A DNA stretch of 64,000 nt from Hymenolepis diminuta (taxonomy: Eukaryota; Platyhelminthes; Cestoda; Cyclophyllidea; Hymenolepididae): assembly GCA_900708905.1 (NCBI GenBank), contig CAADRB010000031.1, forward strand, positions 2,011,576 to 2,075,575, written 5' to 3'. Shown piece by piece: positions 25,390 through 38,394 of the stretch. The notes under the pieces are model-generated. The model was not told the origin of the DNA. It saw nothing but the letters and a program-made list of their open reading frames with translations, and ran no database searches. Position 1 is the first letter of the stretch. Every line of letters starts with the position of its first letter. Made by a program: the position numbers and the translations under genes.

Positions 25390-25640
25390 CTTGGTTAAAA
25401 AATATCAGTCATTAAGCGCTGAACATCAGACAATTATTTGCTGTAATCCAGGGAAAGAATCGCGAAATTTGAATTTTGGAATGTGAATTACCAATTTAGT
25501 AATATTATACAGCTCAATTCCAAAAATCAAATGAAGTAAAACTTTTTCATGCCTTGAGATTGCTTACTGTATCTTTTTGACCTCTCTTCTTTATCATTTA
25601 TTGAACTTACTGTTATTTGAAGTTAATTGCCATCCATAAT
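25390..25640 (+). repeat. Dispersed repeat family A, copy 5 (3' part)
   Basis: Contains 'CTGTAATCCAGGGAAAGAAT', 'TTGAATTTTGGAATGTGAAT', 'CAATTCCAAAAATCAAATGA' and the right-end block 'TTTATCATTTATTGAACTTA', also found in the copies at 4.6 and 29.5 kb. The 5' blocks are weak or missing. Confidence 0.6.
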
Positions 25641-26690
25641 TAAAAACTTAGTGCACTTCTTATAATATCATAGTAGCTAAATTTCGAATAATTTTCTTCT
25701 GATTTAATAACCCAGATTTGTTTAACTACGTTTTTAGAGCTAAAATTTATTTTCCTCTAGGAATACTAGAAATAATTTAATAATCTCGGAACCTTAGTGG
25801 ACCATTTATCCATCATTAATTACTTATTGAAAGTGACATAGTGAGAGGACTCGACGTAAGTGAATAAAATTGGCGATTATATTTTTTTCTAATATTAATT
25901 TATAAAATAACTACATTTTTATCATAAATTATGCTAAATTGATGGAACTTTACCTTTAAATGATGCAATTTTGTGATTAACAAATTATTTGTTTCAAAGT
26001 CAAGGATAATTGCAGAGTTATTATAAAAGCATTATTTGGGGCATTGCGCCAATAAAATTAAAATTCCCTTTTTTCTCCACAAGCAAAATATGATTTCTTA
26101 TTGCAACCAATAGAAATGCGCCAAGAAAGAATGAATATTTTTAGAAATATTGATGCAAAACCTCTGCCTTTGCTTTTAACGCATGCTATTGCTAATTCTA
26201 AAAGTAACAATAAAATAAAAAAGACACAATTTGTTTATTTAAACTTTATTAAATATCAAATGTATGCTTTAAAATCTCATTTAAATCATTTACATTCAAA
26301 TTGAATTGGATATATTTTAAAATCGCAAAATTAATCTCTATCTTGTTATATAAAAGCTTATAAAAGCCAATAAAAATTGTATTTAACTTAAAATTGTACT
26401 TTTTTGTTGTTTGAGTAAGATAATTCATTTTTAATGCACAAGGTTAAGATGTCTGGATGAGATATAACAGTTGAAAAATGGACAGCTTTTATATATAAAC
26501 TGAGTTCTTATCAAGACATTTAAACCTTATTTTCAATATTTTGATTTAATGCTGAGGCTAACTCTCAATATTTTAAAATCTTAAAGTTGTGTTATTGTTA
26601 TTGTTGATTGTTAAAGCAATATATATAGATATATTATAGACGGTAAGAGCTTTATTAGAAAACAACCGCAATTATCAAACCAGAATTTCA
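25641..26690. other. AT-rich non-coding DNA
   Basis: Nothing recognised. A 67-codon frame at 26101-26304 is Asn/Lys-rich and is taken as chance. Confidence 0.6.
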
Positions 26691-26960
26691 TATGTTGCGA
26701 GTACATCAGCTAGCCGAATTCCAGGGAGGGTTACGCAGAAAGGTGAACGAGAACGAAGAACGAGAACGGTGGGTAAGGGTGAAACGAGCATCTGCAGTTG
26801 GCTTCTTAAAATTGGCAAGTGTGTGATAATGCAAGCAAAATCGCTGAATTCACCGGAGAACGACGAATAAGGATAGAAAATCAATGACAAGTGGCTGAGC
26901 TCTCGCCAGGTGGGTGGCAAACTGCAGTGGCCACACTCGGCTTATTAGTGGGTTCAAACA
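26691..26960. other. Isolated GC-rich island, candidate promoter or exon
   Basis: About 270 bp markedly richer in G+C and CpG than anything for several kb. It contains a short GAACGA-type direct repeat around 26749-26770 and restriction-like palindromes. A good 5' splice-site match, CAG|GTGGGT, sits at 26907-26915 on the plus strand. Frames cross it on both strands (81 codons minus, 26920-26675; 105 codons plus, 26891-27208) but match no protein I know. It could be a first exon or promoter of a long-intron gene, or the relic of an inserted element. Confidence 0.3.
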
Positions 26961-28029
26961 TAAATGTAATTTTGCATGAAAGGGTTGAATTTAAACATTG
27001 TTTGAAAGTGAATTTGAGAAGTGTTTATTTGGCAAATCTTTGGTATGATGCAAATGATCAAAAAACAATAGACCTTCTAATAAACTCTGATCGCCGGAAA
27101 AAGAGGAATTATTTCAACACTTGCCCTATTTACAGTTTTTTAAAATTCATTTCTTCCATATTCAGCTTCATTTTTCTATTTATTTTGACGCTCACTCCAT
27201 GTAAATAATTTTAACTTGCTGTGAGTAATAGTAGTTTTTATTCCATATTCTCTTTGAAGTCTACGTTTAGAGTGTGGTATTTAGCGCGAATACTGCCAGA
27301 TAAATTATCATATTATCTTAAAAAATAAAAGAAACCATTAATCATATTGAGAAACCTCAATTAATAATATTCGGGCACGTCTGTATTAGACTGTGTATTT
27401 GTGTAATTAGGGTGGCTACTACACTTAATTATCCTCCAAGGTAGATGCCTTAAAGCACCCTCATTAAATGTATTCTTATGAATATATCTAAATTAATGGT
27501 AATAAATCGGGAGACAATAAAATTTTAAATGATTTTAACAATTTTATTATTAAGTTTTACAGTACTGGAAAGATTAATTAGGCTATTCCAATGTAGATTT
27601 CATTATATATATATATTGATGAATCCTAACTTTTACTATGGTTGATGTATTTTTAAAAATTCGTTCGATCGCATGTTTATTTTATTAACCATGGTGCATA
27701 TTCAAAGGATCTATTCATTTATGAAAAATATATTATTCGCAGGTTTTGCAAAAAACAATTTTGCTATTAGTGTAGCGATTTGGTTTATATAAAAGAAGTT
27801 TCATTATCTATTAAATATACGATCAAATTTGGCAATGCGTTACTAATGGTACTTCAAGTTAAAATTAATTAGAAGTCATTAGTTAGTTTAGACAGAAGTT
27901 ATTGGTTAAAATTTTATTAATACTGCCCAAAACAATATAAAGTTTGCGAGTTTTCATCGTGGGAGTCGACTAATTGAAAATCTAGCAAATGATTAGAGTG
28001 ATGTGATCAAATGCTTCTGAAAGCAACGT
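26961..28029. other. AT-rich non-coding DNA
   Basis: Nothing recognised apart from a short AT-dinucleotide run at about 27604-27618. Confidence 0.6.
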
Positions 28030-28340
28030 TAAGGCATCAGGTATTTTACACGATCCGATTTTTGGATTCGGGTTGTAAAATATTTAACAAATGAGTAGGT
28101 TAGATTTTTAAATTCAAATTTTATGATTTATTTTCTCAATTGCCTCAAATGTTTGTCTACAAGGTCCAATGCTGGTTAACCTAGATTTTATGGTGTTAGC
28201 TAATATCACCAATTTTCTTCCCATAGTTGAGAAGACAAAATGATCTTAAATAATATTCTGCAACTTATAATCTTAATGCTGCATAGATAAAGGAAAGATT
28301 AGCTATCAATGTTCCAGGGCTCCGTAGGCCATATTTACCC
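28030..28340 (-). repeat. Dispersed repeat family A, copy 6, minus strand
   Basis: Read on the minus strand it gives, in family order, 'ATATGGCCTACGGAGCCCTG' (head), 'AGATCATTTTGTCTTCTCAA', 'CAACCCGAATCCAAAAATCG' and 'GCCTTAACGTTGCTTTCAGA' (tail). The tail is also seen in the copy at 38.4 kb. Confidence 0.6.
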
Positions 28341-29160
28341 TAGATACACTTATTCTGAGTAAATAATTCATTGACAAAATTTATCAGAGTAATCGGATAT
28401 ATTATACCAAAAAATATTCCGATTATTCAGTGACATATGGCTAATACAATTTTGCATAGCAGAAAATATTTCAATATTTACAACTTTTTGTTAGTAATTT
28501 AAACTTTAAATCTGGTAAATTATTTTCTATCGATTATTAATTAATTGTTTTAGCTGCTTAAGAATGAAGTGGAGGAGCATTCATAGATGTCGTTTATCTT
28601 AATCATTTTCCAGCATTTATTTTCATTTACATTTTTAATTTTAATAATTTTGCAGCAAGCACTTGGCAACAAAATAAGACCATAAAATTATTCGTTAAAT
28701 TATCATTAGTTTTATTTTATTCGATAAGGTCCCCTTTATCAATTAGTGCTACAAATACAGTTTGAATAATTAATTTAATTTTTTCTTCGAACACCAGTTA
28801 AAACATCTTCTCCCTCAAATTCATATTAATTTTTTCTATTGGCAAATGACTGTAATACAATTGTGTTAGCAGGTTATAATTAAATTATTTTCAATTTTTG
28901 GCCAAATTCAAGAACACTATTTCGAAGAGCGGCGTGTGTTTATGAATATATTGTATCCCCCTTTGAAGCAAACAAATCACAAATGTAATTACTTAATTCA
29001 GTACTGAATTATACACTTCATATTTTCTATTGCCATTATATTTTGGCATTAAAATTTTTCATATCCAAATTGTATTTTTTATAATTTTTTTAAGTCCATC
29101 TAGAATAGCTTTTGCCAACACTTAGTTTTGCAGAGGTTCTGCTAGTATTATGTTCACCCA
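28341..29160. other. AT-rich spacer, nothing recognised
   Basis: AT-rich DNA with no gene or repeat recognised. Confidence 0.6.
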
Positions 29161-29262
29161 GACGTAATTGGCGCGGTTCGCCATTTTGCTTATTATCTGT
29201 ATACAGATGAGTATCATATGCGTGACCTCTAACAACACAGTCAGGCATGTTAACTGCATATC
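29161..29262 (-). repeat. Degenerate SINE fragment, minus strand
   Basis: On the minus strand 'AGAGGTCACGCATATGATAC' and then 'AATGGCGAACCGCGCCAATT' line up, with matching spacing, to the B-box region and body of the SINE copies at 50.5 kb ('AGAGGTCACGAGTTCGATTC' and 'GGAATGGCCAACC' type). The A box is not convincing. This is a weak call. Confidence 0.4.
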
Positions 29263-29454
29263 GATGTTCCTTTGATACCCTGTAGCAGTAATAAGCAAAC
29301 CTGTCTAGTTTACGGTTACGGTTTGTCTTTTTTTGCGTTACCAGTAGCTGAAAAGACTTACCGTGTTAGGAAAAATAAATAACCACATATCGCTTGGACT
29401 TAGATTTCCAATCAATTGGAATCTAAACATTCATCCCTAAGTTATAGTCAGCTC

Positions 29455-29770
29455 TCTCAGATCATGTAAACTGTTTTATATGGTGTAAGGTCATTCTGCT
29501 TTCCGAACCTTTTGAAGGAAAAATATGTAATGGCAAAACCGATCATCATAATTAATTACCACACTAATGGGCACCGAATATTGGGGACCAAAATTTGTTC
29601 AACCATGAATTTTGGAACGTGAACTACCCACCAAGTACCATATATTTAATTCAAAACCAAAAAATTAAAGGAAATGAGATTCCTTGAAATTTTGACGTGA
29701 CTTAAAGCATATTTTTGATCTCCACATTTTTATCATTTATTTGAATTTCTGTTAACTTGGTTCATATGTT
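29455..29770 (+). repeat. Dispersed repeat family A, copy 7
   Basis: A well-preserved copy: 'CAGATCATGTAAACTGTTTT', 'GGTCATTCTGCTTTCCGAAC', 'CGATCATCATAATTAATTAC', 'TGAATTTTGGAACGTGAACT' and 'TTTTATCATTTATTTGAATT'. It is a good starting point, with the copy at 38.7 kb, for building the family consensus. Confidence 0.65.
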
Positions 29771-32425
29771 TTATGATTTTTTGAAATTATATTTCTTGAA
29801 TTTATGTTTGTTTTCACAAGATAATATTGTTACGGATGCATTCATATCAAAATTTTAAATGGTTCAATATTTAAATGCTAATTTAATGACAGATAATTTT
29901 AATAAATCAGAAAGATTAATCCAATGTAAAGGAAGGAATATATAATTTCCTATTACGATTGTTATTTTGGATAGATATATACTTTCACTTATTAATATTG
30001 ATTCGTACACTAACCTTATTACGTCCTTAGTAGTGAGTGAATTTAATTTAAATAAATAAGGGCACAGTTTATTAAAACACGGTATCCATATGTCTGTGAT
30101 TAACAATATTGTGACGTGCAACATTAAGATAAAAATCGATTGGAAAAATTTTGTGTTTATAATTTAAATTTTATTTAATTAATCATAGCTTTATATAGTA
30201 AATGACAACGTCAAATAAATAATTTGTGAAAGTCAATTAAAAGTTTTTAACATTAATATTATATATAATATGTATACATGTCAACTATTTGCCTCAAATA
30301 GTAGTAAACAGCAGGATGATGACCTGTGTTCGAAAAATTTTTTATATATGAATCATATTAACTTCATTTTTTGTGAACTGAGTTTAAATAGGGGTTTCAT
30401 GAATATCGTGTGAAAAACCTCGAATCTAAATATACGGTATTTTAGAAAATTTCATTCTTATCAGGTGTCAGCATTTCTAATTTTAAAGTAAATCCAAGTC
30501 AGGAACGAAGAATTATCAAAAATCATTAAATCTTCATTTTTATTTACATCAGTAGAGTAAATTTTACATGATTGACCAAATATCCCATTATGATTTGGGG
30601 TTTTTTATTGCATAAAGTAGTATAGTATAATCAAGCGCTTCAGCTATCTAATCAAATATTGAAATGTTGGGAAAAAGGCAAATAATTTTTGTGAGCACGT
30701 TCAAAAACACTTCATCTTAATTTTTATGATAAGTAATCTGTTTCTTGTTTAACTGTTAGAGTTTATAGTAACTTTTATTTGATTTAAAAATAAGTGAAGA
30801 TAAGTAGACAATCGAAAGGAATAAGATATAATAATGAAAACATCTAAAAGGTCCAGTTGCAATTGTATCATTATTTAATTTAAAGTAAAAAATGATAAAA
30901 TTTATTCATCTTTATAATAAATGAATAAACAGTTAAAAGAATCGCATTCACTTGGCGACAATTTTATTCCGGAAGCAAACTAAGGATGAAAATATAAAAA
31001 TAAAGATTCACGAAAAATAAAAAGTCTTTTGAAGTAAATCTGAGAAATACAACCTTTGTGCTTCTTGCAACAAATATATCTGGGACATTCAAATTGGACA
31101 AATTATCAAATCTGGGACAAACACTGATAATATTCATAATAAACAAAATTGATTGGAGTAAGTAAAAGTTCTATTTTGTCTTTCTTATCACTTGAAAAAA
31201 TGCATTCTAAATTAATTTTATGCATTAAGTTATCAAAACAAACTTTGCACGTTTGATGATCTAAATAAATATGGTTGAATCAAAAACACAATTTTTCTTG
31301 GAAAAATATTTTATTCCCCTACATAAATTCATTAGTAGGTAAATTGAAAGCATCATAACTTCGACTGATCATGTGTGTAGGAAAATTTTGTTTCTGCTTA
31401 TAAATTAGTTTGCAACATTAGTTCATCAAAACACGTTTTGTTTTTGTGCAAAAGGTGATCCAACTTATTTAAAATATGTATGATTATTTTTAGTATGGAG
31501 TGGTATATTTGAATGTCTGTAAATTTTTTATTATTTAAATTTTAATTTGACTGTTTCTTTTTTAATATGTATGCATTTTTAATATTCGGGATGGAAATTG
31601 AAATCTGTTTCTTAGCATTCAGTCAGTGGCTGTTTTGTTCAGTAAATTTTCAAAAATCTTTACATTCACAAACGCTAGCACACTCATTGGCAGAATCAAT
31701 AAATACATGCTTGGTCTTAGATAAATGTTTAAAAATGGGCATTTTTTCCTATTTGTTAATGTGCATTCATTCACTATTTTACGTATTTAATTTATTATTA
31801 GCATAATAAGATGGATGCATTTGGGAAAATTTGATTATCTTCTAAAATATTAATATTTAATTAAGTCAATTAGAGATATATAGATATTAAGAAGGGCGAT
31901 TAACCTTTAGACTTGAAGCACATATCTCCCCCTGCCTTTTGAAATTTAAAAGCATCTCTTATCAAAATGACCTTTTACGCACATTTTTTAGAAAGTGCAA
32001 ACTGGAAATTAATATTTTGATAAATATTTACGAATTTTAATTTATATTTTTTACCTGTGTCTATTTAAATGCGTAAAGTTAAGTTCATTTACGCTATTTC
32101 TATCTTATATAAGAATCAATAAGATAGATTATAATATTATATTTTGGACTTAAATAAAATTTATTTACAAATGGTTGGGCCAATTTGAGGTGAACAGAAT
32201 TTAATTTTATTCTTCAAACATTTTTAATAACCGGTGTAATTATTAATAAAATCGTTATTTAAATCAACCAATCTCGCGTGTTGACGGACATTAAATATTT
32301 ATTGTTATATAACCTTAAAAATTTTAGTGCATAACAACATTTTTTACACTTGCCTCCTGCAAGTCGTGGTATTGATTTGTTTAACATTTTATTTTCTTAA
32401 AAATATCTGATTGGCCAACCAGAAA
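29771..32425. other. AT-rich non-coding DNA
   Basis: No gene recognised. Frames at 30124-29864 and 31146-30964 (minus) and 31567-31806 (plus, 79 codons, hydrophobic) have no family signature. Confidence 0.6.
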
Positions 32426-32429
32426 CTTT

Positions 32430-32560
32430 CCATCTGACGAAAGCGTGCGTCCCAGGCGCCCGCGCACACAGTGTGCGTTTGCTAGGCTGCCTGAATTCTA
32501 GTCAGCCTCCTCCCCAATTGCCTCACTCCCTCCCTATTCACCCCCCAACCTCCACCTCTA
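32430..32560. other. GC-rich, pyrimidine-rich island, candidate regulatory site
   Basis: About 130 bp of sharply different composition. A CG-rich part contains the 15-bp odd palindrome CGCACACAGTGTGCG (32463-32477). It is followed by a long C/T-rich stretch (about 32505-32563) that is G/A-rich on the other strand. Such GA-rich runs can act as GAGA-type or polypyrimidine elements. No coding frame is present. The function is inference only. Confidence 0.35.
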
Positions 32561-35500
32561 ATCTTTTTTGCCAAATAAATTAGCCCATTGCTATCTGTAT
32601 CTGAATTGTTTTTCTTGCATAAAGCTGTTTTAAATAAACCATTAAAAATGGACTTTTATCCTGAAAATTATCACCAAAATAAGATGCGTGATTTTATTAG
32701 AAGAATCAAAAAGTAATGTGTATAAAACTTAATAAAATACTAAAATTCAAATGATTAAATATTTACAAAAATTGAATTCCGCTTTAAAAAGTTGGTTAAG
32801 TTTTTTAACTTTATTTTATGATGATTAAATCCGAAATGAAATGTAATAAAAATTTAACAAAAATGCGAATATTGAAAAACAGCACCATGACAAAGAACTG
32901 TTTTATTTTTGATATAATTTTAGGAAAAATATATTTATATCAAATAATTTTTCTATAAAGGCAAATTTTAATGCCGCATATTTATCCCAAATTGTAATAC
33001 TAAGCTTTCGAATTATATTCGGTGAAATCATTTAATTAACACAATATCAATTATGTAGTTTTCATTTACCCATAATTATTTATTTAAAAATAAGCCAATA
33101 TATGTTACTATATATATGTGCATCGATACTTTTGAAATGATAATTTTTATATATTTCCTGAAAATAACGAATTTTATGTTTGCTATAAATAAAAACATCT
33201 GCCATTTTCTATTTTATTTCGCCAATATTGATTAACATTTTTGATAAAACCAAAATCAAAGCAATTGAAAAAATAAATTATATTTTAATATTTAATAATT
33301 TAATTAAAAATCTTTTGCCAAATTTGACATTCATTTCACTAGTAAAACAAAAAAGAAAATTAATGATATGTGTTAATCAAAATTAAATTGCTAATAACAC
33401 AAAATAAAAAAATTTGAAATCTGAAAATTTATCAGTAGATCTAAAATATTTATTTTCTATCCTAACAAAATTGGAAATTTAAAATATGACACAAACTATG
33501 GAATTTATTTGACACACAGTAACAGAGTACTGACTAATTAAGTTCTTGCTATTTCATATCTCGCGTGTGAATTCACGTTAAAACAATCAATAAATAAAAT
33601 GAATTTTTTTATTTCTATGACTTTATTTTGGCTTTTTTGAAGGTGAATAATTTGCCCATAATTTACTGACGCTACATTTTAAATATAGTGTAAGCCAGTA
33701 TAATTATTCTTTATATCATTTATTTTGATATACAAAAATTATTTAAATATTTTCACTTCAAATTTATTACAGTAAAGATGGATTTTTTCCAGAATGTTTA
33801 TGTAACAAATTTTGCATAAAAATAATTTTAATAAATTAAAAAAACGTTTTCCTAGTGAAACGGAAGCTTCCGATTTATTGCCAAAACAAAATGGCGACCA
33901 ATAAGATTTGTTGAATTGGTGGTAGTGGAAATTAAGGCGAAAATTTGTTGCCTAATGTAGAAATAATTGCAATTTTTATGATTTACCTTGATAATTTATT
34001 GAACTGAACAGTTTATGTTAACAAGTATACCTAAATATAGTGCAAGACTACTGATATAAAATTTAAGTTATTAAACTGACTGAGTTAAAGTATTTAACAT
34101 TTAGAAGACAATAAAAATTCAAATTTTTGAGAGGCTTTTTTAAAATGATCACTTATTTTGTGCTTTTTATTGCCCTGAGTAATGGAAAATGCATTTATTA
34201 ATTTTTGTTTTGTAGAATTAACAGAAATTGGTTAAGAGGATATCAGATAAACGATAAAGGATGGGAACTATGAAGAGAATTACTGATTACTGAATTCTCG
34301 TCAAACGGCAATTACTTAATGGGTAATTCATTCCAAAATTGGAGTATTACGGCCACAATATATGAAGTCAAAATTTGAAAAAATAATTGAATCATTTAAG
34401 ATTTAATTGCTAAACATTCTTTGAAATTTTCTCTAAATATTTTACCTATGTCATAAATTTTAAATTAAATTGAACATTAATTTATATCTTTAATACTGCA
34501 TTTTAATGAAGGAAAAATTGCGTAATGTACTAGTTTCCTAAATTTTCAACTGTAGGTAGACATTTACGAGCGTAAATATACTTTTGCCTGGGATTAAATT
34601 ATCGTCATTTATTCCATTACTGCCTACTATAAATTAAAATTGGCATATATTTGGAATAAAAACGTTATTTGTTGGTATTTTTGATTGCCTAATCAAGCAA
34701 AGAGCTGATAAGAAATATTAATAAGTTCCCATCTTGGTTATATTTTTTAAAAAATTATTGAAATCATTTACTTGGTTTTTTTACATTTTGTTTTGATTTT
34801 AAAAATAAAGATTTCATGCTCCCTAAGGATGAAAAGTTAATCTAATTCTAAATTAAGTTTCATCAAAACGGAAACAAAAAACACCAAGCGTTTTGAAAAT
34901 GTTCTCGAGGTTTTTAAAATAAATCGACGTCAAAATATTGTATTTATTGTTTACTTCATAATATTTAAATCATAGCAAAAACTTAACTTTTAAATCAGCT
35001 TTTAGTTAATGCTGCCATTTTAAAATGTGCAAAATTCTAGGCCACTTATGCTTATATTGTAGCATGCTTAGTTAAAGATCCATAAAGCAAAATGATTCAT
35101 GCTTTCAAACAGATAAAAATCATATAAATTAAAAAGTTATTTATTAGGTAAAGTGTTTTATCCTTTCAGTTTCTTCTTCATGAAAATTTATTATCGGTAA
35201 TTGACTTTTAAATTGAATAATGCAGATCTTCCTATACTGGCTGTAATTTTTAGATACAATGTGTTACATTGTCAGAGCAGATTTAAACTAATCAGGGTTT
35301 AATTTAAATAACATAGTACAAAACAATGTAAAGATATACAATTTACTATATCTGATATTTCGAATTGATTGACGAATTTTCAAAAAATGGAAAATATTCT
35401 TTTGATAAAATTAAATCTGTGCCGAAGCACCCAGATGAATGAAAACAAGAAGACAAAGTTTACCCTTTTATAACAATTCTAGTATTTTATTTGACCATTT

Positions 35501-38394
35501 TTGATAAAGATAGCACATGATAGACTATTTAAACAAGCATAGCCACAGCAGAAAGGAAACAGTTTAGGAAAGGGGTGGGGAGATTTGGTCCGTGGCTTGC
35601 ACTGAATCTGACGTCAACACTAAGAATGGCATTCTTATATGCAGTGTGTCAATGATTCTTGTTTTTATAAGACTTAAAACAATCAGAACTTTTCACTGAA
35701 AGTTCTCGTTGATTATTGCGTCTGATTAAAAGTGGAGCTGGAGCATTGCATTTCATTCTGCGAACGTGAATGTAAAGATGGCATCTTTATTCTTTATCGT
35801 TTTGCATGAATTTACAGTGTAGGAATCAGTAATCGACGCTGTTGGATAAAAGTATTGAATTAGGAAGAAATTTTAAATTTTTCTAATTTAATATTTTAAA
35901 TTAGAAAAATCAATTAAACATTTCTTTTGCATTTACATACGTGCTACAAAGTAAAAACTTAATCTCGCGTACTTACAGTTTCAATCGTAACATTCCATTC
36001 CTGCATTCACGCTACCGTCATTTTAATTTACTGTATAATTAGTCAAAGTTCATTTCCTTAAATTTTTCTTACTAAAATAGGAAAACAAAGATTTTCAAAA
36101 AATAATACGCAAAATGATATTTCAATTAAATGCAATTCAGGAGTTTTCTAATCACATTAAAATAAATATGAACATTTTTATTTTGCTCATAATAAGTGTC
36201 CGTCTTTGAAGTAATAATTTCTGCGAATTTTACAACATCAACGGCAGAATTTTCTGTTGTAGATATTTAACAATATATTATAATATTATTTAAATTTCAT
36301 TATTTTTTAATTTTAACTGTTAAAATAACATGAAAATAATGATAATATGCAAATAACCACAATCGAAATGAAATTACTATGAAAATGCTTTTGATGTTTT
36401 AATTACTTAATAATAATTTGTTCGTTTTTATTTTAAGTTTCATCTTCATTCATTATTCAATATGTATACAAAGGCAAAACCACACAGAATAAAAAGGCTT
36501 AAAAACATATAGAAATTAGCTATGAAATAATTTGTTGGATGTAAGATTTCTAATGATCCCTCCGAAGTCAAAGTCACCTTGTGAAATACGAAACTTAAAT
36601 AAGTAGACGCAATCAAAAAATACTTCCATGAAAATGATCTTCAGAGCGAAATAATCAATGTCAAAGCCGGGCCTCTAATTTCACGTTGATAATATTTGAA
36701 AACTATTCATCCTTTCTTCCAATTTGTTTCATTAATGCAATCTTTAAAAAAATTAACCTTCCATTATTTGGGCTAATTATTACTTGAACGCTGTTAGCTT
36801 AAAACCATTCCATCCGATACAAGTTACTGGAAAATAAACTGGAAATGCAACAATTTGTATAATCATTTACATCACCGGATGTGCACTTTACATATATATG
36901 ATTATACTTTCATATAATTATTTCGAAAATATAAGACTGCTCTACGAATTGTAGGGAAAATTTTCCCCTCAATTTGACCTTATGACCTACACATAACAAG
37001 AAAATCTGGAAAAGGATGTCAAAATGCACGAAAGTTTGTCATAACCTTCTGCCAAACTCTCTTTAATGTTCTAAAATGTAAAGGCTCAGATTTTTTTCAA
37101 ATTCATATTCTTAACGTGGTCTTTGAATAAAGAAACTCATTATTTAATAATTATAAATATACGAAAAAACGAAACCTCCAGAGTGGTCTTCAGAAAGTAT
37201 TAATTTCTAATTATTCATAATTCTCTGATCACTTTCAAGTATTCGGCTTCTTACTATTATTCTTACCCACTCAATTCCATTATACACAACTAAATAGCAC
37301 AGTTTTGTGCGAAGCTTATTTAAAGGTATTCGCAATAGACTGTGAAATTTTTCCTGTCGCATAATCACCAATTGCTATTAAAAGTGCTTGCAATATACTA
37401 CTAATTACACTTGAATTAAATAAAGGATTAAATAATTTTATGAAAAACTTGCATTTTGTAACTCTCTTGCTTATCAGAATTATTTAGTGCCATCGGTTAT
37501 TAACATAGTTTTACTATCGATAAACACACATTTAATGACCTTTGATTTGACAGGGATGCACTTTGACCACAGCACCGTCAGTGTGTTTTCAATTAATATT
37601 AGTATTATTAATAATAATTAAGTGATACTGTTTGATGAGCCTTGATTGTTTAGATTAGTTAAATTGAAATAATAATTTAAAACCATATGATTATTTAAAG
37701 GCCTGTTGATTTTTTTCTATAGAAACACATTCAAAGGGCGATTTCAAGAATATTTTTTAAAACGCTAGTGAATTAAAAAATTCCAACATTCTCTGGCAAA
37801 CACGCACGCTCTGTGTGTTATTTATTCACATTTTTTTCTAATAAATTAAAATCAAATGTAGTAATTTTGACCAAAATTTCACGTTCTCCTAATTTGAATA
37901 CATTTTAGGCCTAGAATAAATTTTAAAATTTTATCAACGCATTAAAACACTGCAACAAAATGATTCCTTTTAAGCAGGCAATCACAAATTATATATAAAT
38001 GTATTGCATTGATTAAAATGCAGTAGATGTAAATGCTTATTTCAAAAAGTCGATTTATGATGGCTCTAATAACCGCACATAAGAGAAAAAACTAACCGTC
38101 CTTGTGGTTTCATATTCTAAGCACGGTGACCTGATTTCCTATTTATGCATAAACAGTGATGGTAAAGTTTATCAGATATGTGTAAATAATTTTTCCCAAC
38201 TAGTTCACTCCTATGTTGAAATTTTTATCCTAACGCCTTCAAAATGATCAGCCTACTTAATCAGTAATCCTAAAACATCAATAAAAATTACCAATTTTTA
38301 ATTGCGAGAAGTGACTAAAATCGGCTAACCGGAAGTTCAATAAATAATAAAGGGGAGAGGATCAAAAAAATCTGAAAGCGACGTCAATCTATTT
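32561..38394. other. Long AT-rich tract without recognisable repeats
   Basis: Nearly 6 kb with no transposon motif, SINE or family A copy found and no open frame over 60 codons of note. It has many TAAT/ATTA cores. One strong hairpin (35877-35910) is listed separately. It could be an intron or a cis-regulatory region, or simply old neutral DNA. Confidence 0.5.
35877..35910. repeat. Perfect 13-bp inverted repeat with 8-nt loop
   Basis: ATTTTTCTAATTT (35877-35889) pairs perfectly with 35898-35910 around an AT-only loop. It is AT-rich, so it is weak as an RNA stem but unlikely to be exact by chance at any given place. Confidence 0.7.

Noticed and set aside
31567..31806. A 79-codon hydrophobic plus-strand frame
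   Set aside because: Phe/Leu/Ile-rich as expected from T-rich DNA. No signature or flanking gene structure.
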